Source: Phycisphaerales bacterium (GTDB lineage: Bacteria; Planctomycetota; Phycisphaerae; Tepidisphaerales; Tepidisphaeraceae). From it: DNA of 57,944 bases. Where the stretch lies: positions 1-57,944 of the forward strand of contig JAQGHM010000063.1 in assembly GCA_028291615.1 (NCBI GenBank), read 5' to 3'. Both the position numbers and the translations under genes were made by a program. The notes under the pieces are model-generated. The model searched no databases. It worked only from the letters and a program-made list of their open reading frames with translations, and was not told the DNA's origin. This document shows positions 16,493 to 26,046 of the stretch, one piece after another. Each line of letters opens with the position of its first letter. The stretch's first letter is position 1.

Positions 16493-17460
16493 CAAATCTG
16501 AAAATCAAGCACGATTTCACTTCGGGCGGATTTGGGGCGGCGGTCGCGGTACTTGAGCTTGGGGGGTTCGGCGCTAACCTGGTTGAGGGGGGGGACGCTG
16601 CTGGTGATGAAGACGTTGCCGCCGATTACGGCGCCTTGGCCGATGATGGTGCTGCCGCCGAGGATGGTGGCGCCGGCGTAGATGGTGACGTCGTCTTCGA
16701 TGGTGGGGTGGCGCTTCTGGCCGCGGAGGAGCTGGCCGAATGCGGGGGCGAGTGCGCCGAGGGTGACGCCTTGATAGATCTTAACGTTTTTGCCGATCTC
16801 GGTGGTCTCGCCGATGACGACGCCAGTGCCGTGGTCGATGAAGAAGCTGTGCCCGAGCTTGGCGCCGGGGTGGATGTCGATGCCGGTGCGGCTGTGGGCG
16901 TGTTCGGTCATGATGCGCGGGAGGAGCGGGACGGCGAGCTTGTAAAACTCGTGGGCGAGGCGCTGGACGAAGATGGCGAAGAGGCCGGGGTAGCAGAAGA
17001 TCGTCTCGTCGGTGGACTGGGCGGCGGGATCGCCTTCGAAGGCGGCCTGGACGTCGGTGGCGAGGATGTCGCGCACGGCGGGGATGCGGCTGAAGAACGT
17101 GTCGACGATCTTCGCGGCCTCGGCGTCGCACTCGGCGCAACGCTCGTTGGTGCTCTCACCGTTTTCGCCGGGGATGTTTTCGCGGTAGCGCAGGCAGCAG
17201 CGGACCTGATCGTAGAGGATGTCGGTGAGTTCGATCGTGAGTTCGCCCAGACGATAGGCGAGGTTTTCGCTGGTGATGCCGAGCTTGCCGAAGTAGCCGG
17301 GGAAAATGAGCTGGCGGAGGAGGTCGATCGACTTGATGATCGCGTCGCGGCTGGGGAGGAAGACGCGGTCGAGGTGCTTCATCCGCGGTTCGGCCATCAC
17401 GTTGTCGACGAGGGACTGGACGATGGCGGGGAGGCGGTGATTGAGGTCGTTTCGGTTCAT
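16492..17460 (-). CDS. cysE: Serine O-acetyltransferase
   Basis: About 322 residues. An N-terminal helical domain (about 1-170, with DETIFCYPGLFAIFVQRLAH) is followed by a left-handed beta-helix of hexapeptide repeats: GIDIHPGAKLGHSFFIDHGT, GVVIGETTEIGKNVKIYQGV, and GATILGGSTIIGQGAVIGGN. This is the EpsC/CysE type that acetylates serine as the first step of cysteine synthesis; His and Asp of FIDHGTG are the catalytic pair. I chose the ATG at 17460; the frame continues open upstream across the mutase gene on the other strand, but that is not coding. It heads a coupled three-gene unit with the 64-residue and zinc-ribbon genes. Confidence 0.9.
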   Translation of the reverse strand: MNRNDLNHRLPAIVQSLVDNVMAEPRMKHLDRVFLPSRDAIIKSIDLLRQLIFPGYFGKLGITSENLAYRLGELTIELTDILYDQVRCCLRYRENIPGENGESTNERCAECDAEAAKIVDTFFSRIPAVRDILATDVQAAFEGDPAAQSTDETIFCYPGLFAIFVQRLAHEFYKLAVPLLPRIMTEHAHSRTGIDIHPGAKLGHSFFIDHGTGVVIGETTEIGKNVKIYQGVTLGALAPAFGQLLRGQKRHPTIEDDVTIYAGATILGGSTIIGQGAVIGGNVFITSSVPPLNQVSAEPPKLKYRDRRPKSARSEIVLDFQI

Positions 17461-17595
17461 GTGGACGCGGGAATGATAGGGGTTGCGAGCGGGAGGGGCA
17501 AACCAATAATAGGTTGGTGATGGAGCGTGTCTTGTCTTATTCCACGGTGCGAAGCCGCAAGCGGCGCGGATGCGCGAATTCACAGGGATTGTGAT

Positions 17596-18975
17596 ATGGA
17601 AGCCTTGATGATTGGTGTGTCGGGGATGCGCGGGACGATCGGCGGGACGCTGACGCCGGCGGTGGTGATGCGGATGGCGGGGGCGTTTGGGGCGTGGCTG
17701 AAGCGGGGCGCGCCGGCGGTGAACGGGGCGCATTATCGCGTGGTTTTCGGGCGGGATTCGCGGCCTAGCGGGTCTTGGGTGCGGGATGCGGCGGTGGCGG
17801 CGCTGACGGCGAGCGGGATCGAGGTGATCGACCTCGACGTGGTGACGACGCCGGGCGTGGCGATGATGGTGAAGCATCTCGGCGCGGACGCGGGGATGAT
17901 CGCGACGGCGTCGCACAATCCGATCGAGTGGAATGGGCTGAAACTGTTGAACAGCCAGTCGGTGGCGCTGCCGCCTGAAGCGGCGGAGCAGATCAAGGCG
18001 GGGTACGAGGCGGGGGACGCGGAATACGTGCGCGTGGAAAAGCTGGTACCGGCGAAGCGAAACAGCGAGACGCACGCGCTGCACATCAAGCGGGTGCTGG
18101 ATTACGTGGATACGCTGGGCATTTCGACGAAGCGGTTTAAGGTGGTACTGGACAGCGTAAACGGGGCGGGGTGCGTGGCGACGGCGACGCTGCTCAATAA
18201 GCTGGGGTGCCAGGTGATTCATTTGAACGCGACGCCGGACGGGCAGTTTCCGCATGAGCCGGAGCCGACGGAGAAGAACCTGACGGGGCTGGCGGACGAG
18301 GTGCGGCGGCAGCGGGCGGCGGTGGGTTTTGCGCAGGACCCGGATGCGGATCGGCTGGCGGTGGTGGATGAGAACGGCAAGTACATCGGCGAGGAGTATT
18401 CGCTGGCGCTGGCGGCGGAGCTGATCCTGTCAAAGCGGCCGGGGCCGGTGGTGGCGAATCTTTCGACTAGCCGGATGATTGATGACATCGCTGCGAAGTA
18501 TGGCGGGCGGGTCATTCGCACGTGCGTGGGAGAGGCGAACGTGGTGCAGGCGATGATCCGGGAGAATTCGGTGATCGGCGGGGAAGGGAACGGCGGCGTG
18601 ATCGACCCGCGCATCGTGCCGGGGCGCGACTCGCTGGTGGGGATGGCTTACGTGCTGCAGCTCATGGCGGGGACGGGGCGGACGATCAGCCAGCTTGTGG
18701 CGGGGATTCCGCGGTACGAGATCGTGAAGACGAAATTTGAGTGCCGGCGGGAGGATGCGAATCGGGCGGTGGAGGCGGTGAAAAGGGAGTTTGCATCTGA
18801 AAGGGTGGACACGCAGGATGGAATTCGGATCGACTGGGAGCGGGCTTGGGTGCATGCGCGGCCTAGCAATACGGAGCCGATCATGCGGATCATCGCGGAG
18901 GCGCCGGATCGTGCGGAGGCGGAGGAGAAGATTGCGATGGTGCGGGGGGTGGTGGATCGGGCGCTGAAGGGGTAA
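17596..18975 (+). CDS. glmM: Phosphoglucosamine mutase / phosphomannomutase family
   Basis: A 459-residue alpha-D-phosphohexomutase. The N-terminus GVSGMRGTIGGTLTP (7-21) is the entry loop; the phosphoserine is Ser106 in TASHNPIEWNG; the magnesium loop is DPDADR (248-253); sugar and phosphate binding loops are GEGNGGV and RPSNTEP near the C-terminus. The short form and its N-terminal sequence resemble archaeal-type GlmM (glucosamine 6-phosphate to glucosamine 1-phosphate), but PMM/PGM activity cannot be excluded. AGGGA lies nine bases before the ATG. It is divergent from cysE and convergent with the cyclase-like gene (3-base gap). Confidence 0.82.
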   Translation: MEALMIGVSGMRGTIGGTLTPAVVMRMAGAFGAWLKRGAPAVNGAHYRVVFGRDSRPSGSWVRDAAVAALTASGIEVIDLDVVTTPGVAMMVKHLGADAGMIATASHNPIEWNGLKLLNSQSVALPPEAAEQIKAGYEAGDAEYVRVEKLVPAKRNSETHALHIKRVLDYVDTLGISTKRFKVVLDSVNGAGCVATATLLNKLGCQVIHLNATPDGQFPHEPEPTEKNLTGLADEVRRQRAAVGFAQDPDADRLAVVDENGKYIGEEYSLALAAELILSKRPGPVVANLSTSRMIDDIAAKYGGRVIRTCVGEANVVQAMIRENSVIGGEGNGGVIDPRIVPGRDSLVGMAYVLQLMAGTGRTISQLVAGIPRYEIVKTKFECRREDANRAVEAVKREFASERVDTQDGIRIDWERAWVHARPSNTEPIMRIIAEAPDRAEAEEKIAMVRGVVDRALKG

Positions 18976-18978
18976 CGA

Positions 18979-19677
18979 TCAGAGACGTCCGATCGCTTCG
19001 AACGACTCGATCGGCGCGTCCCCTTCAACGGCCGGCGTCGGCTCGACAACGCGGAATCGAACGAGCGCGAGGGTTCGTAGGCGCGCCTGAGCGTTGACCA
19101 GGTTTCGCGCGTCGCGTGTTTTGCACGCCTTCTCGAGTTGCTTGGCGGCGTTGACGGCTGGGCCGATCGCGGTGAACTGGCTGTATTCCGCAGAGCCGAT
19201 GTCTCCGACGATGGCCTGGCCGGTCGCAACGCCGATGCGCATGCGGACGCGCGGCAGGCCCCTGGCTGTGAGCCGATCGTTCAGGAGATCCATCGCGTTC
19301 TGCATGTCGAGCACGGCGCGGATGGCCTGTTCGGCGTGGTTGCTGCGACTGACGCTGAGGATCGGGCCGAAGCAGCAGAAGAGGCTGTCGAACGCATGCT
19401 GGTGGATGTAGCCGTCGTGCCGCCTGATGATGGGCGTCATGACGGAGTAGTATTCGTTCAGGAGATGAGCGCCGGCCTGATGTCCGAGCCGCTCTAATAG
19501 CGGTACGAAGTCGTCGAGGTTGGCGAAGAGGACGGTGATGTCGAGGGGGATGGGGTTGATCGATTCTGGGTCGGACACGCCCTTGCGGGCAAGTCGGCGC
19601 GCGCGACCGGGCGTTAAGAACCACCGAATGATGAGCGCGATAACCAGGGCAATCGCAATGGGGATAAGAACTTCCAT
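18979..19677 (-). CDS. Membrane-anchored class III nucleotidyl cyclase homologue, probably degenerate
   Basis: About 232 residues from the ATG at 19677. A single N-terminal membrane helix (3-20) and a basic stretch precede a cyclase homology domain from about 47. Two key positions are altered: the first metal-binding Asp of the usual F-A-D pattern is Asn53 (VLFANLDDF), and the transition-state Arg that normally follows VNxAA is Gln180 (VNAAKQLE). The second metal Asp (D97) and Asn176 remain. It therefore may bind a nucleotide or dimerise without making cAMP. No receptor domain is attached. Confidence 0.8.
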   Translation of the reverse strand: MEVLIPIAIALVIALIIRWFLTPGRARRLARKGVSDPESINPIPLDITVLFANLDDFVPLLERLGHQAGAHLLNEYYSVMTPIIRRHDGYIHQHAFDSLFCCFGPILSVSRSNHAEQAIRAVLDMQNAMDLLNDRLTARGLPRVRMRIGVATGQAIVGDIGSAEYSQFTAIGPAVNAAKQLEKACKTRDARNLVNAQARLRTLALVRFRVVEPTPAVEGDAPIESFEAIGRL

Positions 19678-19682
19678 GCGTT

Positions 19683-19694
19683 GCCTAATTAGGC
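19683..19694. promoter_or_regulatory. Perfect 12-base palindrome upstream of the cyclase-like gene
   Basis: GCCTAATTAGGC is a perfect palindrome ending five bases before the ATG at 19677 (minus strand). It lies over the expected ribosome-binding position and could be an operator or a translational element; it could also be chance. Confidence 0.3.
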
Positions 19695-19784
19695 CCGGTT
19701 TGATCGGCAGGGACAACGGACCTGTATAGGCCTGTCCTACGGGTTGGCCGCCGGGGGATAGAAGGATGGCCGCTGTTCCACGGA

Positions 19785-20216
19785 CTATGCTGTCCAGTCT
19801 TCGACATTCAGGTTCGGAAAATGGCGGAAGTGTGCGAGGTTTCGCGTAATCAGTGTGGCCGAAAGGGCAAGGGCAAGGGCGATGGCGCCAATCTTCATGT
19901 CCATAGTGCCGACCTTCAGCCGCATTGTCTTCAACCTTTGGAATTCAACGGCGGCGCCGTCGTCGAAATCAAGGACCGTGAGACCGCAATAGTTGTCCAG
20001 GTGTCGATTGAGGCGGCGATATGCGGCTATCTGCGCCGCTACCGTTTTGGCTTTTGCCAGAAGGGCAAACCAGCCGCGCGTCTGTTCTTCGTAGCTGATG
20101 ATCGTCGTTGCGACCTGATCCTCGGGCACCGAGGCCAATCGGGCTTGGAGACGGCGCGCGGCATAACCCTTCGGCTCTTCCAGAAGAGTTAAGACGTCTG
20201 TATCGAGAATATACAT
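19785..20216 (-). CDS. vapC: PIN-domain ribonuclease toxin, VapC type
   Basis: A 143-residue PIN domain. The acidic residues expected at the active site are present: Asp5 and Asp7 (ILDTDVLT), Glu43/Glu44 (SYEEQTRGW), and Asp106 in GTMDMKIGAIAL, followed by ATLITRNLAHF. These proteins are Mg-dependent RNases that cut tRNA or rRNA when free of antitoxin. The start has AGGGGG upstream. It is five bases downstream of a 69-residue basic partner. The final carboxylate near RNLAHF is less clear, but the set is otherwise intact. Confidence 0.9.
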   Translation of the reverse strand: MYILDTDVLTLLEEPKGYAARRLQARLASVPEDQVATTIISYEEQTRGWFALLAKAKTVAAQIAAYRRLNRHLDNYCGLTVLDFDDGAAVEFQRLKTMRLKVGTMDMKIGAIALALALSATLITRNLAHFRHFPNLNVEDWTA

Positions 20217-20221
20217 GCCCC

Positions 20222-20431
20222 CTACCGCTTCCGGCGCTTTGGCCGTTGAGACTCACGGTACTTCCGGCCCAGTCGCATTGCTTCAGCGTGAAGGGGGTCT
20301 CCGGCAAAGCTTCCCACGATCCCTCGCCAACCTTTTTTCGCTGATTGTGATGTGCCCTTTAGCGCCACTTTGAGCTGCGCGAGTTCCCTCTCAAGGGCTC
20401 TGAGCCGCTTTTCTATTTGTACCGTGCTCAT
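20222..20431 (-). CDS. Putative antitoxin partner of the PIN toxin
   Basis: A 69-residue protein directly upstream of vapC (5-base gap) in the usual antitoxin-toxin order. The N-terminal half is a heptad-like helix (EKRLRALERELAQLKVALKG) and the C-terminus is very basic (KYRESQRPKRRKR). I do not see a classical AbrB or ribbon-helix-helix pattern, so the family is not assigned. The call rests on size, order and spacing. Confidence 0.65.
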   Translation of the reverse strand: MSTVQIEKRLRALERELAQLKVALKGTSQSAKKGWRGIVGSFAGDPLHAEAMRLGRKYRESQRPKRRKR

Positions 20432-20455
20432 GAATACATCCTATTAAAGTCACCA

Positions 20456-21760
20456 TTATCGCGCGAGAAAGTCCACGAAATTATCATGCAGCAGCAGCTT
20501 CACGTCGCGCTTGATATCGGCTTCCGACAGCGGCCATCCCGTGCGGGCGAGGTCGTTGTACTTATCGGCGAGCACCGCGCCGATCAACTCGCGGCTGTGA
20601 TCCCACTTGTAGATTAATTGATCAAGCACGCGGGCGTCGCTGTGCTGGGGGATGACGCTGAGTCCCAGGAGTTCGATGCGCATGCGGGTGATCTCGTCGA
20701 TCAGGCTGGGGTTATTGAGGAACCACCAGCAGCCGAAGACCACGAGGTTGCCGAATTTCCGGGCGGCGACGCAGAGTTCGTGCTGGTTTTCGCGGGCGAG
20801 CATCGTGCAGAAGAATTTGTTCTGCGGGAAATCGCGGCAGAGGGTGACGACGGATTGCACGTCGGCGAGGCCGACCATGTCGGCGGCGTCGCGGAGGGGT
20901 GGGTTGGCGCCGCGGCGGCAGCCGATCATCATCGCGAAGGGGAGGTTGCGCTCGGCGCAAACGGGGAGGATGATTCGCTCGAAGACCTTGTCGCTGGCGT
21001 GGCCGGCGCCGTAGCGGAATTCGGGCGGGAGGCTAACGGCGACGTAGATTGCCTTTTGCAGGTCGATCCAGTGGCGGAGGAATTTGCGGGCGGATTCGAC
21101 GGTCTTGTCGTCGATGGTCTGGCTGCAGGGGAATCCCCACTCGGTCATTTTCTTCGCGGCCGTGGGCCAGTCGCAGAGGAAGGGGTCGATGCGGAGGACG
21201 GCTTGGAAGCGCGGGTCGGCACCGATGCTTTTGTCCGCCAGCCAGCGATTGCGCTCGTTGTCGTCGAAGACGGCGTTGGTCATGGTGATCGAGTCGACGT
21301 TGGCGATCTCCATGACCTTGTCGACGTACTGGCTGGGGTCTTGTTGCGCGAACCACTTGCGGGCGGGGGCGAGTGATTTGTCGGAGATATCGAGGCCTAG
21401 TTTTTGCAGTGTCGTGAGGACGCCGCGGCAGGCTTCGGAGATGGGCGAGCGCTCGATGAAGAGGTGTTTCCAGATGTGGTCGGCCTGGGCGGACTTGGGC
21501 ATGTTGAAGAACTGTTCGTACGGAAGTTGGGTGGCGGGGACTACGCGGTAGACTTCGGCGATTAGGTAGTGGTAGGTGATCAGCTCATCGACGCCCCAGA
21601 GCATGAAACCGGCGGGGTCGGTCTTGCCGGTGGCGTTGGCAACCGGCGTGCAGAAGCTAGGCGGGTAGAGGTGGGTGTGCATGTCGCGGACTGGCTGGTC
21701 GGCGAGGGCGCGGGTGACGGTTTGGGCGATGGCGGCGGGGGTGGTGAGCGACGATGACAT
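20456..21760 (-). CDS. Uronate-isomerase-like amidohydrolase
   Basis: A 434-residue TIM-barrel metallohydrolase. The HxH metal site is H28-x-H30 (VRDMHTHLYPPSF). Segments such as VVFGCWWFLNNPSLIDEITR and FRYGAGHASDKVFERIILPV resemble uronate isomerase (UxaC), but overall it appears diverged and shorter than UxaC (about 470). Possible roles are isomerisation of a uronic or related sugar acid, or hydrolysis of an unknown ring. AGGAAAG precedes the ATG. No other uronate-catabolism gene is nearby; instead it is flanked by two toxin-antitoxin modules. Confidence 0.7.
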   Translation of the reverse strand: MSSSLTTPAAIAQTVTRALADQPVRDMHTHLYPPSFCTPVANATGKTDPAGFMLWGVDELITYHYLIAEVYRVVPATQLPYEQFFNMPKSAQADHIWKHLFIERSPISEACRGVLTTLQKLGLDISDKSLAPARKWFAQQDPSQYVDKVMEIANVDSITMTNAVFDDNERNRWLADKSIGADPRFQAVLRIDPFLCDWPTAAKKMTEWGFPCSQTIDDKTVESARKFLRHWIDLQKAIYVAVSLPPEFRYGAGHASDKVFERIILPVCAERNLPFAMMIGCRRGANPPLRDAADMVGLADVQSVVTLCRDFPQNKFFCTMLARENQHELCVAARKFGNLVVFGCWWFLNNPSLIDEITRMRIELLGLSVIPQHSDARVLDQLIYKWDHSRELIGAVLADKYNDLARTGWPLSEADIKRDVKLLLHDNFVDFLAR

Positions 21761-21793
21761 TCGGGCTTTCCTGATGGACAGTTGACCGATACT

Positions 21794-22193
21794 TCAAGGC
21801 AGGGGCAAGAGTGACAGGCGTTCGATTTGAGAGAAGTGCGAATCGCGCGTCGCAAGTGGAAGGACATGTTCCACTGCGGTGGCGGCGATCCAGAGGTCGT
21901 TCTCGGGAACCGGGCGCCCCTTCTTTCTTCTTCAGGTCAATGCGAAGCTCAGCGTAGACCCGCGAGGTTGCGGCGGTCACATCCAATGTCTCCGATCGAT
22001 CAATTAGTTTCTGCACTCGATCCAAGTTCTCCGCCGGGCGATTAGAGTTCAACGCGCCAAAGAGCAATTCACCGACCACGGTTGCCGGTAGGCAAAGTGT
22101 CACAAAAGATAGCAGCGACGCCTCGATCCCGGGCTCGGCATTCAAAAGCGCGATCGCGATGTTGGTGTCGAGAATCGCGCGATCACCAGTCAT
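21794..22193 (-). pseudogene. vapC: PIN-domain toxin (VapC), frameshifted
   Basis: The N-terminal half is an intact PIN start (MTGDRAILDTNIAIALLNAE then LPATVVGELLFGALNS and YAELRIDLKKKEG). After a run of four G (C on the plus strand, 21917-21920) the frame changes. The +1-shifted frame continues exactly as the family expects: GRPVPENDLWIAATAVEHVL then PLATRDSHFSQIERLSLLPL and a TGA at 21794. Removing one G restores a full-length toxin of about 132 residues. It is either a recent frameshift mutation or a base-call error. It overlaps the upstream antitoxin gene by 11 bases. Confidence 0.85.
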
Positions 22194-22404
22194 TCAGGTC
22201 CACCTTCTCAAATTCGTCATCAATGATCCTCAGCATCTCCCTGGCGTCCTCATCAGGAAGGATCCCGACGCAGTCCGCCCACGGCCGCCGCGACGCTTCA
22301 GTAGCTATCGTGAGTTTGACCTGCGCGTGTTCCGCAAGCCAAGTGAGCGGCTCGAGCGGGTGCAACGCGCCATTCTGGTATACTGCGCTGATCGTCTTCT
22401 GCAT
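22183..22404 (-). CDS. Antitoxin of the AF2212/DUF104 type
   Basis: A 73-residue protein. The start MQKTISAVYQNGALHPLEPL and VKLTIATE match the short beta-strand pattern of DUF104/AF2212-like antitoxins. Its stop overlaps the start of the frameshifted PIN gene by 11 bases, as expected for translational coupling of antitoxin and toxin. If the toxin is truly inactive, this antitoxin is an orphan that might still neutralise related toxins. Confidence 0.8.
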   Translation of the reverse strand: MQKTISAVYQNGALHPLEPLTWLAEHAQVKLTIATEASRRPWADCVGILPDEDAREMLRIIDDEFEKVDLNDW

Positions 22405-22413
22405 CGCGACACC

Positions 22414-24639
<2,226 letters not shown>

Positions 24640-24774
24640 TTAGCGACATTGCGCCTCACGCGAAAACCGGTTGCACTGTATTGCCGGCCAGCTATATTCG
24701 ATCCTGGCGCCTAGCAGCGCCGCCCACGGCAGGATGCCGGGGCCTATTCTCAAACTCCACGGATGGAGCCTCGC

Positions 24775-26034
24775 ATGAAGCGCCACATCGTCAGCGCGGG
24801 CATCGCCGCCGCCGCAATTGCCGGTCTCACCGGCTGCCAGTCCAAGCCGCAACCGCAGAATCTACAGAGCGCCGCAGCCCAGCAGCCACTCATCGACGTC
24901 AAGCCGATCGTCGCCGTCCCCCCTGCCCCTGCCGTTACACCTGACGCCCGCGCCGTGACCTCTCAAGCCCTGGTTTACAAGGCTCAGAATTACACGCGCG
25001 AGATGGAACCACTGCTGAACAAGCGCGTGAAAAAAGCCAGCGAGCCGACGGACGTCGATTTCCTCGACCCCAGCGATTTTCGCCTCGGCCCCGCCTCGGC
25101 CGCCACGCCTGCGCTCTCACTTGCTCCGGCGAAAAAGGCCGAGCCGATTGTCCAGGTCGTCGCCATCGCCCATCCGGTCATTGCCAACAGTCCCACGCTT
25201 CCCAACCAGGGAGCGACACTTGGCAATAGCGCCACTGCTGACGCGCCCGGGGCAACCGGCGGCGCGATCGCCAGCAGCGCCAACTATCCCCGTTCCATCA
25301 ACGACGCCTCCACCGAGCGCTCGCCAATCCCTCCTGCCAAGGGAGCCGCCGCCGGCGATCTCGACCCGATCCTCTCGCGCAATTTGAAGGATTACCCCAA
25401 GGACGTGTGGGCCCACCTCGACTTTCAGATGCTGCAATTTCTGCGCGACAAGCCGACGCCGCAGCTCGACGTGCTCGCCCCGCTCGCGGCGGAAGACCGC
25501 GAGTTGATCGCCTCGGTCATGGACGGCCTGACCAATTTTCGCAACGCGATCCGGGCTGACAATAACATGCTGATGAGCCGCAAGGTGCGCCCGTTCCTTG
25601 AACTCGCCGACCGCCTTCGCGCTCAGGCCGACCTGATCATCCCGACCATGACCCTCTGCACGCGCGTCGATGGCTTTGGCGTTTATGAGCCCGTCGAGCC
25701 GGCTCGCTTTACCGCGATGAAGGAGCACCCGATCATCGTTTACTGCGAGGTTGAGAACTTCGCCTCGCATCAGAACGGCAACAAGATGTGGGAGACCAAG
25801 CTTTCGCAGGAAGTCGTCCTCTACACCGAGACGGGTTTGCCGGTCTGGCAGGACAAGACGGAGAACATCCCCGATCTGGCCCGTAACCGGCGGCATGATT
25901 TCTTTGTCGTTAAGAAGACCAAGTTCCCAGCCAACATCACGATTGGCCGGTACATTCTGAAGGTGACCATCGTGGATCAGCAGGCTAATCGCGTCACCGA
26001 GGCGACGCTGCCGGTGCTGTTCGTCGCGCAGTAG
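24775..26034 (+). CDS. Secreted lipoprotein, unknown
   Basis: A 419-residue protein from the ATG with GGAG upstream. The signal sequence ends in LTGC (Cys21). Residues 25-190 are low-complexity, rich in Ala and Pro (a linker, perhaps spanning the periplasm). The C-terminal half, from about 195, is more globular, with DVWAHLDFQMLQFLRDKPTP and a probable beta-rich end (EHPIIVYCEVENFASHQNG, TIGRYILKVTIVDQQANR). No domain is recognised. It is convergent with the cytochrome gene (12 bases). Confidence 0.75.
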   Translation: MKRHIVSAGIAAAAIAGLTGCQSKPQPQNLQSAAAQQPLIDVKPIVAVPPAPAVTPDARAVTSQALVYKAQNYTREMEPLLNKRVKKASEPTDVDFLDPSDFRLGPASAATPALSLAPAKKAEPIVQVVAIAHPVIANSPTLPNQGATLGNSATADAPGATGGAIASSANYPRSINDASTERSPIPPAKGAAAGDLDPILSRNLKDYPKDVWAHLDFQMLQFLRDKPTPQLDVLAPLAAEDRELIASVMDGLTNFRNAIRADNNMLMSRKVRPFLELADRLRAQADLIIPTMTLCTRVDGFGVYEPVEPARFTAMKEHPIIVYCEVENFASHQNGNKMWETKLSQEVVLYTETGLPVWQDKTENIPDLARNRRHDFFVVKKTKFPANITIGRYILKVTIVDQQANRVTEATLPVLFVAQ

Positions 26035-26046
26035 AATTCGACCCTC

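Noticed and set aside
16465..17520. Plus-strand Asp/Gly/Ala-rich open frame opposite cysE
   Set aside because: Composition typical of the antisense of a high-GC gene; CysE motifs on the other strand are decisive.
17461..18255. N-terminal extension of the serine acetyltransferase frame to 18255
   Set aside because: It runs antisense to the phosphohexomutase gene, is Arg/His/Pro-rich and has no domain; the real start is the ATG at 17460.
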